Shown here piece after piece: positions 52,130-60,583 of a stretch of DNA of 64,000 bases. The notes beneath the pieces are model-generated. The model saw nothing but the letters and a program-made list of their open reading frames with translations, did no database searches and had not been told where the DNA came from. Made by a program: the position numbers and the translations under genes. Every line of letters starts with the position of its first letter. The stretch's first letter is position 1. The DNA is taken from assembly GCA_029261995.1 (NCBI GenBank), contig JAJDAF010000061.1:216219-280218 (forward strand), written 5' to 3'. Source of the stretch: Candidatus Zhuqueibacterota bacterium (GTDB lineage: Bacteria; Zhuqueibacterota; Zhuqueibacteria; Oceanimicrobiales; Oceanimicrobiaceae).

Positions 52130-53935
52130 TCACAGAGCCGCAATCACACTCTGCCGCCCTTCGTTTTCCTTCTTTAAAAACTCCATTAAGGGCGCAAAAT
52201 AGTCCAACATTGCCTGGGCGCTCAAATCCTCCCCGGTCTTCTCCTTCAGGACTTTGCGCCAATCCTTGCTGGACCCCGGCCGCATGATTCCCTGTAAAAA
52301 ATCGCCAACTTTCTTGCTGCCGTAATAATTGCAGTTTCGCGGATCCTGCTGCAGGATGTTGCGGGCGATGTGGTTGTGCAACTGGAATTTCAGCACAGAA
52401 GACAGCGCGTAATCGTAGTACTGAGCAGCATCGTTGTTGATGTGGGTTTTGCTCGCGGCGTCGCAAAAATCCTCGCCACGTGGCGAGGGCGGCACGATGC
52501 CCTGGTACTTCTCAACATACTGCCACCAGCGTTGGTTGTACAGCTCTGTGGGCAAATCTTCCTCGTACAAGTCGTGCTCGAAATGACTCATGGTGCCGGC
52601 GCCGAACGGAATGAAGACAATCGAGCTGGCTGACAACGCCTCATTCAGCAGCCATTGAACTTCGTCGATTTCGATATCTTTTGACAACAGGCCGAGTTCC
52701 TCGAGGTACGGCCGTTGCAGTGCCGCCAGCTCCATCAAATCACCGATGCCCTCATGGTAGCTGCGATTCGCGCCGCGCCGCAAAAGCAGCGGCACTTGCG
52801 GATTCGTGTATTCGATGTAGTAGTAGATGTGACCAAGCTCGTGGTGTGAAGTGCCAAACCAGCGACTGTTTGGCTGGACGCTCATCAGCGAACGGTAGTC
52901 CTGATCCGTGTCAAGGTGCCAGGCTGATGCGTGGTTGTTCTTCTTGCGAGACTCACCATCAGGCACGGGATACAGGTCAGACTTGTTCCAGAAGTCGTCA
53001 TTTAAGCGCGGAAAACCAATGCTGACGTAAAAATCTTCTGAGGTCTTGACGATTTCCTCCGCGCTCTTGTCTTTGAACAAACCGTCGAGGTCGACAGCCT
53101 GTATGATGCCCGGCCAGTCCTGGCCCCAGCGGTTCGGAAGCCAGTGCGCCGGCAACTTTTCCGGAACCGGTTGACCGTAGCGCTCCGCCAGCTTGTAGCG
53201 CACCCATGTGTGCAACTCGGCATAGAGCGGTCGCAGCTCCTCCACCAGAACATCCATCAGAGCCATCAGTTCTTCTACCGTCATGCCGTAGTCAGCCACT
53301 TCCAGAGCAAAATAGGAACTGTAGCCCATTTCGCGCGCGACTTGATTTCGCAACGTTTGCAGATTCCGCAGTCCATCCTTCAGGCCGGGGCCGACTTCCT
53401 TGCTCGACTCCCAAACCGCCAGCCGCTCATCGACATCATTCGAATTGATCAGAATATCGTCGATCTCGTTCGTGCTGACGATTTTCGCCTTGCCTCTTTT
53501 GTCGCGCAGCACAAAGTCGAAGCCGTAAAGCCGGCTGTTCTGATCCGTTTCCGCGGCAATCAGTTTTTCGACCACGTCCGGTATGGTTCCGGGCTGGTGG
53601 GCAGCCCGCAGCAGAATCTTGTTGAGCTGCAGGGCCTGCAACTCAGTAAGCTGCCCTTTCTTCTCAATCAGATTCCCGGCCTTCTCGATAATCTCGCTGC
53701 TGCCGACGTAGCGGGCCAAAGCCTTGTCGGCCACCACACTCAAGCTGTCATGCAGCTCGCTGATGTCGGTGTTGGCAGCCCAGGCGGCTTTACCGGCAGT
53801 GTAGTCAAGCTCCTGCCAGGTTGCAGAATACTCATCAATAAATGCTTGTGCCTGCTTTTGCGTCTGGTTTGGTGCGCAAGCGAAGAGTATTAGAATTGGG
53901 AAGAGCACTAATGAGATGCACTTTTCTTTAAGCAT
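52130..53935 (-). CDS. lipoprotein M2-family metallopeptidase (ACE-like)
   Basis: The true start is ATG 53933-53935 with AAGGAG upstream. 601 residues. The N terminus is a lipoprotein signal (MLKEKCISLVLFPILILFAC, the Cys acylated). The catalytic site is GTSHHELGHIYYYIEYTNPQ (HExxH), with the third zinc ligand Glu in YHEGIGDLMELAA, exactly the M2 (angiotensin-converting enzyme) spacing. The enzyme is expected to release C-terminal dipeptides in the periplasm. The M2 family is sporadic in bacteria. It is divergent from the next gene. Confidence 0.92.
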   Translation of the reverse strand: MLKEKCISLVLFPILILFACAPNQTQKQAQAFIDEYSATWQELDYTAGKAAWAANTDISELHDSLSVVADKALARYVGSSEIIEKAGNLIEKKGQLTELQALQLNKILLRAAHQPGTIPDVVEKLIAAETDQNSRLYGFDFVLRDKRGKAKIVSTNEIDDILINSNDVDERLAVWESSKEVGPGLKDGLRNLQTLRNQVAREMGYSSYFALEVADYGMTVEELMALMDVLVEELRPLYAELHTWVRYKLAERYGQPVPEKLPAHWLPNRWGQDWPGIIQAVDLDGLFKDKSAEEIVKTSEDFYVSIGFPRLNDDFWNKSDLYPVPDGESRKKNNHASAWHLDTDQDYRSLMSVQPNSRWFGTSHHELGHIYYYIEYTNPQVPLLLRRGANRSYHEGIGDLMELAALQRPYLEELGLLSKDIEIDEVQWLLNEALSASSIVFIPFGAGTMSHFEHDLYEEDLPTELYNQRWWQYVEKYQGIVPPSPRGEDFCDAASKTHINNDAAQYYDYALSSVLKFQLHNHIARNILQQDPRNCNYYGSKKVGDFLQGIMRPGSSKDWRKVLKEKTGEDLSAQAMLDYFAPLMEFLKKENEGRQSVIAAL

Positions 53936-54087
53936 GAGTTTTTCTCCTTGTTGAACCGATTTAATTGCTAATCTAAGAGAAAAATGATGGGATACAACAG
54001 AAACCGGGTAACCTCGATTTGGAACATAACTCCAGCAGATTTTGTTGAAGGTAGGAGAAAACGGAACCAGACACGGTGTAGTATCTG

Positions 54088-54948
54088 ATGAAACAACTCC
54101 AGCGCTTTGCCCTTCTTGCAACCCTTTTAATTTCAGCCAACGCTTTCGCCCAATCCCGCGGAGAAACCAACGACAAAGCCCCAAAGTCCAGGTCCCACAC
54201 GGCTGGCGATGTCCTGACCGAAAACACGCCTGAAGACCGGGTTTACTTGCTTCGCAAGATTCGTTTTATCAACGATGCCGTCGAGAGCCTCACCGATACC
54301 GGTGTGGCGGATTTGAATTTCAACCTGTCCGCCGACCAGCCGCTGCCCTTCTTCCTGGACGAACAGGGTCTGAAAGCGCTGGAGCCGTCAGGCAACGGCG
54401 CGGACTGGATTGACGACCAGATGCGGCAGCGCAGCGGCATCCCGCCAACAGTCTCACTGAACGAGGCGATTCAAAGCCTGGTGCAGCAGTTTAAACGCAA
54501 ACGCAAATCCACGGAAAGCCGTAACTTGCCGATTCCCAGCAACATGGAAATCGACATCCTGAAAATTCTTTGGGTGGAAAAGGAAGCCACTTCCGGCGAG
54601 ATCTACGCCAGCCTGGACACCAGCCGGGTCATCTTTGCTGAAGAGCTGCAAGCTGTCCTCGGCCGCATGGTGAAACGCGGATTTCTTGACCGCAAAAAAA
54701 TCTCGCCATCCCACGACTTCAGCCTGTTCGGCATCGCAAAGATAGAAATGAGTTCCAAGAACCGTAAAAACAAGCAGTACCTGTACTGGCCGATCGTCAC
54801 CAAGAAAAAGCTGTTCACCTATCTTGACGCCAAGCATTTCCTGGCCATGGCGTCTGGCGAGAAAGAGAACAAGGCATCGCACGGCAACGGCTACTCCAGC
54901 AGCTACGAAAAGATGTTAGAAAAAAGACTCTATCGCTTGTTCGAATAG
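54088..54948 (+). CDS. exported protein with a BlaI-like winged-helix domain, function unknown
   Basis: 286 residues. It begins with a clear signal peptide (MKQLQRFALLATLLISANAF, cut after AFAQ). The middle (about 45-150) is predicted helical and not recognised. Residues 149-205 look like a penicillinase-repressor/MarR-type winged helix (SNMEIDILKILWVEKEATSG, then AEELQAVLGRMVKRGFLD). A DNA-binding-like fold on an exported protein is odd; either the fold is used for protein contacts or the N terminus is a membrane anchor that stays uncut. It is divergent from the M2 peptidase and not obviously in an operon. Confidence 0.65.
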   Translation: MKQLQRFALLATLLISANAFAQSRGETNDKAPKSRSHTAGDVLTENTPEDRVYLLRKIRFINDAVESLTDTGVADLNFNLSADQPLPFFLDEQGLKALEPSGNGADWIDDQMRQRSGIPPTVSLNEAIQSLVQQFKRKRKSTESRNLPIPSNMEIDILKILWVEKEATSGEIYASLDTSRVIFAEELQAVLGRMVKRGFLDRKKISPSHDFSLFGIAKIEMSSKNRKNKQYLYWPIVTKKKLFTYLDAKHFLAMASGEKENKASHGNGYSSSYEKMLEKRLYRLFE

Positions 54949-54968
54949 AGCGCCCGCCTGCCCGGCCT

Positions 54969-55952
54969 TCAGAGCCAGCCCTTTTCCTGGTACCAATCCG
55001 CGGTTTCCGCGATGCCTTGCGCCAGGGTTACTTCAGTTCCAAATCCAAGTTCCTTTTTCGCAAGCGCGTTGCTGCACACCCAATGTTTCATCTTCAGTTC
55101 GCGGTATTTGTCAAGGTTTAGAATGGATGCTTTTCGAATCGTTCTTGCGACCAGGTCGGAAACAGCGGCCACCGGCCATGCCAGCGGAACCGGCACGGGC
55201 ACCCGTCTGGGCGAAACCTTGAGCGCCATGGCGATCGTCTCTCCCAACTCATCCCAGGAGTAGGGCTGGTCATCACACAGGTAATAAGTTTTTCCCACAG
55301 CCGCAGCCAACTCCCCGGCACGAAGGATGCCACGCGTGAGATCTTTCACGAAGATGAAACTCGCGGTTCTTGTACCTCCGCTCAGAACAGGCAGGAAACC
55401 CAGCTTGGCATACTTGAAGTAAGTGAACACATCGGTGTCGCGGGGCCCGTAGACCCCCGGCGGGCGAACGATCGTGATTGGCAGTTCGTCAGCGAATTCG
55501 AGTGCGACCCGCTCGCCACCTAATTTGCTCCAGCCATAATTGGAGACCGGGGCTGGTTCTTCTGCTTCCGTCAACGGCTGGCCATCCGGACTCGGCCCGG
55601 CGGCAGCCAGACTTGACACCAGAACTACGCGTTTGATATTCGAATTATGTTTTCGAATCGCACTGAGAAGATTTCGAGTCCCGTCGATGTTGACGGCGTC
55701 GAATTGCGCTCGATCAATCGCCTTGGTGCAGCCTGCAAGATGAAAAATCAGGTCGGCGTCCGCCACCGCAGCCGGCAAAGTCTCCGGCTGGGTGATGTCC
55801 CCAGCGACGCGTTGAAAGTCCAAGCCAGCAATCCAGCCATCCCCTCCTGCCTTTTCCCGAAGCAAGCATGCGACTTCCAATCCTCGCTCCAGCAGATGTT
55901 CAACCAGAGAACTGCCGATGAACCCCCTCGCGCCGGTAACCAGTGCTTTCAA
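54969..55952 (-). CDS. NAD-dependent epimerase/dehydratase-family protein (extended SDR)
   Basis: 327 residues. The NAD-binding motif is TGARGFIGSSLVEHLLERG (GxxGxxG), the catalytic pair is in NYGWSKLGGERVALE (YxxxK), with SSLAAAGPS holding the Ser. IVRPPGVYGPRDTDVF and the C-terminal YLCDDQPYSWDELGE are typical of sugar-nucleotide or sterol/terpenoid-type extended SDRs. The substrate is unknown. It converges on the exported winged-helix gene. Confidence 0.9.
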   Translation of the reverse strand: MKALVTGARGFIGSSLVEHLLERGLEVACLLREKAGGDGWIAGLDFQRVAGDITQPETLPAAVADADLIFHLAGCTKAIDRAQFDAVNIDGTRNLLSAIRKHNSNIKRVVLVSSLAAAGPSPDGQPLTEAEEPAPVSNYGWSKLGGERVALEFADELPITIVRPPGVYGPRDTDVFTYFKYAKLGFLPVLSGGTRTASFIFVKDLTRGILRAGELAAAVGKTYYLCDDQPYSWDELGETIAMALKVSPRRVPVPVPLAWPVAAVSDLVARTIRKASILNLDKYRELKMKHWVCSNALAKKELGFGTEVTLAQGIAETADWYQEKGWL

Positions 55953-56165
55953 AACGCCTCCGTTGTTGTAGAAGTAGACCCTCTTGACGCAATCAACTTA
56001 ACCAAAGTGTCCACAAATGGCAATCGGAAACTGTGGGTGCTCCAGACGCGAACCCGTGCTATCGGTCCCGCCAGCAGGTAGATGCTCTGCGCTGCATCAA
56101 AGATTAGGGCCGAAAACAGCAAAGGCGCTAACAAGTAGCGCCTTCAGAGCACAACGTTAAAATAG

Positions 56166-56212
56166 TGGGCCCTCAGGGACTCGAACCCCGGACCTACGGA
56201 TTATGAGTCCGT
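56166..56212 (-). tRNA. 3' half of a tRNA with anticodon CAT (Met or Ile2), attachment-site remnant
   Basis: The reverse strand preserves the anticodon arm ACGGA-CTCATAA-TCCGT, the variable loop, the T-arm with GGTTCGAGTCCC and the 3' acceptor strand GGGCCCA. The D-arm and 5' acceptor (expected GGGCCC...GGTAGAGC) are replaced by unrelated sequence from about 56213 on. A split in this place is what an integrase leaves when an element inserts into a tRNA gene: the 5' half should lie beyond the right end of the element. Confidence 0.75.
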
Positions 56213-56360
56213 TGTCTCCCGTGCAAGCCCTGCTACCTGTTAAAGACCAACCTATTTGAAAATATAACACTTATATGCATTAATAACTTGACATTTTTTT
56301 ACATAGTTTGACCCATGTTGACTTCTTTTTCAACTCAAAATGGCACAAATATGGCACAAT

Positions 56361-56576
56361 CTATTTATTTACCAACTGCTGAAAAGTTCTGGGGCTACTC
56401 ACTTTGACTTTGTTCTGCTGCATCCACTGTTCAATCTCACTGCGCTTGAATTTCAATCCACCAATCCTGTAATAGGGAATGGCGCTTCTCGATGTGAGTC
56501 TATAGATATAGCTCTTCTTGACCTGAAGCAGTTCGCAGACTTCCTCAATCGAGAGCAGACGCTCAGATGCTTGCAT
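56361..56576 (-). CDS. small HTH protein, excisionase type
   Basis: 71 residues with a complete HTH_17 fold (LLSIEEVCELLQVKKSYIYR, then IPYYRIGGLKFKRSEIEQWM). In element 1 the equivalent gene lies beside the integrase; here no integrase precedes the tRNA junction, so it may be an orphan excisionase. Upstream, at 56339 and 56350, are two ATGGCACAA copies that could be recombination arm sites. Confidence 0.8.
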   Translation of the reverse strand: MQASERLLSIEEVCELLQVKKSYIYRLTSRSAIPYYRIGGLKFKRSEIEQWMQQNKVKVSSPRTFQQLVNK

Positions 56577-56686
56577 TTGATCCTTTCCAAATTACAAAGT
56601 CACGTGTCAAAATGCAACTAATATTGTTTTGCCCAAATCCGTTATGGGGGCGTCAAGCTTGACAGACAGCCAGGCGCACGCCAGAG

Positions 56687-57162
56687 TCACACAGGGTGCA
56701 AATCGCAATGGCAATTAGCCGTTGGAGTGAGCATCAGTCCTAATTCCATTCCCCGACTTCGATTCCTGCCAGGCATATAGTCCAGAGTCGACGTCTTCTG
56801 CTGTTCAACCTGCGCTTGCCGAGCAAACTGTTCCTTATTCTTTGTGGAAATGCTGCCGCGCCCGGCTGGCCGCAACGTAGAGCGAGTTATAATTAACGCT
56901 TTTCTGGTGTCAGCCAAAGCCCGCACAGATTTTCTGAGGAATGGATCCTTTTGCCGGACATTCTCCTGCATACGCACCGTTTTCGTAAGCTGCTTTTTCT
57001 GTACTTTGTTGAAAATCGCCCAGCATCAATGGGCAATTCTTGTTTACCATCTCCGATAAGGAAAACGGCGTCACTGCTCTTTGTTCGTTTGAGAAGCTCC
57101 TGGAATTTCAGTGGACCCATGAGTGAAGCTTCGTCGACCACCAACAGCTGGCGGCGCGTATT
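56687..57162 (-). pseudogene. relaxase-helicase remnant related to element 1
   Basis: Several frames encode pieces of the helicase half of a TrwC-like protein: RRQLLVVDEASLMGPLKFQE with LIGDGKQELPIDAG, then after a frameshift MRMQENVRQKDPFLRKSVRA. An internal deletion of most of the rest follows, then TRKALIITR... (eroded) and EQFARQAQVEQQKTSTLDY. It aligns with the product of 9733-11373 but is deleted and frameshifted beyond use. Confidence 0.8.
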
Positions 57163-57343
57163 CTTAATCCAGGTGTCGACCTCTTTCCGGCTAAAGCGGA
57201 TCGATTTTTCACCAAAACACTTGAAAGGATCTTCTTTCCTTTCAACCATTTCGGTAAATTGTGGGTGGTGGAAAGCCCAGATATCGAGCCACATCTCTGA
57301 CTGTGAGAAGTCTGGGTTCCAGTTTGGTTCTTGAGTCTATCAT
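57163..57343 (-). pseudogene. excisionase-like HTH remnant fused to the relaxase remnant
   Basis: From ATG 57341-57343 the frame reads MIDSRTKLEPRLLTVRDVAR, then YLGFPPPTIYR, and shifts near 57240 to continue MVERKEDPFKCFGEKSIRFS, then RKEVDTWIK. Together these give a HTH_17 excisionase that runs without a stop into the relaxase relic at 57162. Confidence 0.65.
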
Positions 57344-57886
57344 ATGTCTGTTTCTCACTTCAAAGATATCGAGCTGGACAGCTATAGACGATTTTCATCC
57401 CAAATCAAAATCTACAAACCTAAGATATGTAGAAATCAGATAGCCGCATCTGCGCTGCACGTGTTAATCGCAGTCTGAGTTTTGCCGAAAAGCAGTAATG
57501 AATATGCGATTAAAACGCTCCGCTCCGACGGGCTTGGAGTCGCCGTCGTCGTCCCTTCGGTCCTCGACTCCACCCCCGCCAACTCAGACCCATAGCACTA
57601 ATACACGTTTTTACACGACAGCATTTGTACTACCCGCTCTGGGTCCTCGGTCTCCATCCCGCGTCTGCGGGATTCCGGCTTGCTGCCACTTACTCTAAGT
57701 GGCAGCAAGCTGTCGAGGGTGGAGTCGAGGCCCTGCAACTACTACGCTCCGGGACCAACACAAACATCGTCTGGCCAGCAAGCATTTTCGATGACACTAT
57801 AGCCTCGACGCCGGCGACTCTCCCTATTGCGCATCCCCAGGCCCGGACCCCAGCGCTCATGTTTTGTTCTACATCATGTGGATAAG
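57344..57886. other. non-coding stretch with nested palindromes
   Basis: About 540 bases without a convincing gene between the decayed genes and the relaxase 3' end. Its centre is the palindromic region described separately. GC content and structure suggest a functional nucleic-acid element. Confidence 0.5.
57537..57820. repeat. nested and tandem inverted repeats (candidate oriT or structured RNA)
   Basis: Outer arms GAGTCGCCG (57537-57545) / CGGCGACTC (57812-57820). Middle arms CCTCGACTCCACCC (57562-57575) / GGGTGGAGTCGAGG (57717-57730). Inner hairpin GCTTGCTGCCACTT (57678-57691) / AAGTGGCAGCAAGC (57697-57710) with a 5-base loop, and beside it ATCCCGC-GTCT-GCGGGAT (57656-57673). All arms are perfect. 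Confidence 0.8.
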
Positions 57887-60568
57887 TCAATCTATCCTCT
57901 CCCGGTCCAGCGTGCGTTCCATCTGCAATTGCGGCTCAAGGTCATGATCAAGATTGGAGCTCTTGACCTCTTCCATTTGCACCTTGTCGCGCAAGACCTG
58001 TTTGTCATTGGTAAAGATATCCAAACCATGTTTTCCCCGTGTCGCTGCAACATAGAGGCTGTTATAGCTCGGGTTGGTCCGGGTATCAGCAACATAAAGC
58101 ACTTCCTCAGCCGTAAGTCCCTGCACCTTGTAGTTCGTGGTAGCATATCCGTAATCGATGTAGGGATAGCTGTTTGGGTCAATGACAATCCTCTGCTTTC
58201 TATCCGTGAGCACGGTCAGACTATGGTCGAGCGGATTAACTCTCGTTACCCTCGCCGTTGTGCCGTTTTCAACCGCAAGCCTTTTGTCATTCTTCAGAAA
58301 AACTATCTTGTCGCCGCGAGCAAAGCAACGCAGCTCTTCTTTGAATCTACTCAGGCGATGGCCATCCTTATTGAGGTCAATCGTACGCCGTACACTTGAC
58401 CCTTTATCTCTAACAATGGCATCGATGGTATTTCTCATCTGGTCGACATGAACAACACGCCCTCCGCTCCCTGCTGAGACATCTTCAACTCTCTGGCTAA
58501 GAAAGAAGCTATCACCGCTTTTGTAGGTCTGGGATAGCTGGCGTTCTTGCAATGGCACATTGCCGGGTTGCCGGGTCATCGCGGTCAACCTGACACGACC
58601 GAGATGGCCTCTTGTTTGGAGTTGTTGCCGGATCATGTTGTTGAGGTCCTTGCGCTCTCTGTTACTCTCAACAATTATCACCGTGTTCTTGCTGTGCTTT
58701 GTTAGATATTCCGTGGCAGCAGTCTGCAATCGTGTCTGGTTGTCTGCAATCTCCTTAATCTTCTTAGCGCCATCGAGTTGGTTAAAGGCATCCCCTACTT
58801 TTCGCTCCGCGAGTTGGGTTGCTACCTCACGTGCCAGCGGGTCTTTTTGCCGGACATTTTCAGCCATCCGGGCCGTTTGCATAACCTGGTGAACTTGCAG
58901 CTTAGTAAAGATGCCACCGGCGGCCAGGCTTTGCTTTTGTTTGCTATCCCCCACCAGCACTAGCCTATCTGAGGCCATGGTCCGGTCAAGTATTTGGCCA
59001 AGGTGTCGCGACCCCAACATGCTCGCCTCATCGACAATGAAGACACGTGCCCGCTCATTCTGTTTACCAGTGGATGTTAGCAAGAAACTGTGAACGGTCT
59101 CGGCGTTGGGCATTTTCCTGGCCCGCAGTTCTGCTACGGCTCTGGCGGTAGGTGCCAGCGTAACGACTTCATATCCTTTGCCTTGATACTGCTCGGCAGC
59201 TCGGGAAAGCATGGTAGTCTTGCCCGTGCCGGCGTCACCTTGAACACCAACCAACCCGTCCCGGCTGGTCATAAGAAACGCAAGGGCTGTGCGCTGGTCT
59301 CTGGTGAGGCCGAGACGTTCTTGTTGCGCCATGAGGCTGGATAGTTGCGCAGGCTGCAGCAAAGGTTGATGGCGATTACGGCCATGCTTAACTTGACGCA
59401 CGATGTCTCGTTCTATTTGTTGAATCTGCCTTGAGGTATAGAGTCGATTCTCGACCACGGTTCGTAGACTTTTTGACGATTGCATTTCTCGTTCCAGGTC
59501 GTTGATGGTCTTCTGGCCTATTGATAGTCTCATGGCAGTTTCCAGAAGTTTTTCCCTGGTTACCACCGACTCTTGCTCTGTCATTATTTCGAGGGCGGCA
59601 TCAATATGGTTCTCGGTCTTGCGCCGGGCAGTCTTCTGTGAAGTCATTTTCTCGAGCAATTGCTCAGGTTCGAGTTTAAACTCGGCAAGGCGTTGGTGCC
59701 AATCCCGTCTCAGGTCACCTGCAGGCACATCCTTTTTCGCACCTCTGGTCTCAAGGGCTGCCAGTTCACGCAGTTTGGTCTCTTCCATCGCCGGATAGCG
59801 CTGGCGCATGGACTCCAAGGCCCGCTCAATCTGCTCAGAGCGCCTTGAGAATTCCTGCAGAACTTTTTCAGGAATACCTTTCAGTTCATACAGTCCTTTT
59901 GGCTTTGGCTCAATTGCGAAACCCATTTCCCCCAACTGTTTGGCCAGTTGGTTTCTGTAGAGCTGACCCAGCAGCATTTTGTTGTCGTGAATCGGTTCAT
60001 TGCTAATGGCACGGAATTCCCCGTCGTGGCGGCGAGTGATGTTAAAAATGATAGCGTGGGTATGGACTTGTGGGTCTTGTTCGCGCGAGGTGTTCTCAGT
60101 AAATGTTGCGTACAACAGGTTGCCAGTAGCCACTGGCCGGGTCTCTCCAGCGACAGTGAGGCGAGCCTGGCCATAATGTCGTTCCAGATAGTCCAACGCT
60201 TTCTTGACAGCATGGTCATGCGCCTCATGGAGTTGCGATTTGAGCTCCGGATTGGCAATGAGCTCGGTCAACAGGGAAAAACTCTTTGACGCCGAAAAAG
60301 TGTAATCGTAACCTGAACGCCTGGTACCGTTCACCCCTGCCTGCACCAATTCCTGGCCTGACTTCGATTGACCATTCAGCAGGCGTTCGAAATGTTCTTT
60401 GGACACGATTCCTTGCAAACCTAGGTGAGCAGCGGTTTTGCCGTACCACTCCCCTGCTTTGCGGGTGTAGTAATCAGCATGACTCCTTGGCGTAGAGTCT
60501 TGTGACCGGGTCAGGACGTTATAATAACTGCCAGCCTGGTCAGGGTTGATGTAGTTAAGGGACAGCAT
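57887..60568 (-). CDS. MobF-family conjugative relaxase-helicase (TrwC/TraI-like)
   Basis: About 893 residues from ATG 60566-60568 (MLSLNYINPDQAGSYYNVLT), chosen because GGAG lies 6 bases upstream; GTG 60583 and ATG 60580 are alternatives. The relaxase domain (1-290) has the catalytic tyrosines near the N terminus and the metal-binding histidines in DPQVHTHAIIFN. The helicase half has QGDAGTGKTTMLSRAAEQY, FIVDEASMLGSRHL, MAENVRQKDPLAREV and YVAATRGKHGLDIF. It nicks oriT, stays bound to the DNA end and unwinds it. It follows the coupling protein gene at once, the trwB-trwC order of R388. Confidence 0.93.
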   Translation of the reverse strand: MLSLNYINPDQAGSYYNVLTRSQDSTPRSHADYYTRKAGEWYGKTAAHLGLQGIVSKEHFERLLNGQSKSGQELVQAGVNGTRRSGYDYTFSASKSFSLLTELIANPELKSQLHEAHDHAVKKALDYLERHYGQARLTVAGETRPVATGNLLYATFTENTSREQDPQVHTHAIIFNITRRHDGEFRAISNEPIHDNKMLLGQLYRNQLAKQLGEMGFAIEPKPKGLYELKGIPEKVLQEFSRRSEQIERALESMRQRYPAMEETKLRELAALETRGAKKDVPAGDLRRDWHQRLAEFKLEPEQLLEKMTSQKTARRKTENHIDAALEIMTEQESVVTREKLLETAMRLSIGQKTINDLEREMQSSKSLRTVVENRLYTSRQIQQIERDIVRQVKHGRNRHQPLLQPAQLSSLMAQQERLGLTRDQRTALAFLMTSRDGLVGVQGDAGTGKTTMLSRAAEQYQGKGYEVVTLAPTARAVAELRARKMPNAETVHSFLLTSTGKQNERARVFIVDEASMLGSRHLGQILDRTMASDRLVLVGDSKQKQSLAAGGIFTKLQVHQVMQTARMAENVRQKDPLAREVATQLAERKVGDAFNQLDGAKKIKEIADNQTRLQTAATEYLTKHSKNTVIIVESNRERKDLNNMIRQQLQTRGHLGRVRLTAMTRQPGNVPLQERQLSQTYKSGDSFFLSQRVEDVSAGSGGRVVHVDQMRNTIDAIVRDKGSSVRRTIDLNKDGHRLSRFKEELRCFARGDKIVFLKNDKRLAVENGTTARVTRVNPLDHSLTVLTDRKQRIVIDPNSYPYIDYGYATTNYKVQGLTAEEVLYVADTRTNPSYNSLYVAATRGKHGLDIFTNDKQVLRDKVQMEEVKSSNLDHDLEPQLQMERTLDRERID

Positions 60569-60583
60569 TTGTTTCTCCATCAC

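Noticed and set aside
52130-54184. Longer start for the M2 peptidase (54184)
   Set aside because: The upstream part overlaps the divergent gene and lacks motifs; the ATG at 53935 has AAGGAG and a lipoprotein signal.
56166-56245. Intact tRNA-Met/Ile gene
   Set aside because: The D-arm and 5' acceptor strand cannot be formed from the sequence; only the 3' half is tRNA-like.
57537-57820. Group II intron or integron attC site
   Set aside because: No reverse transcriptase, no domain V-like hairpin with the catalytic AGC triad and no attC core sites; left as a palindromic region of unknown role.
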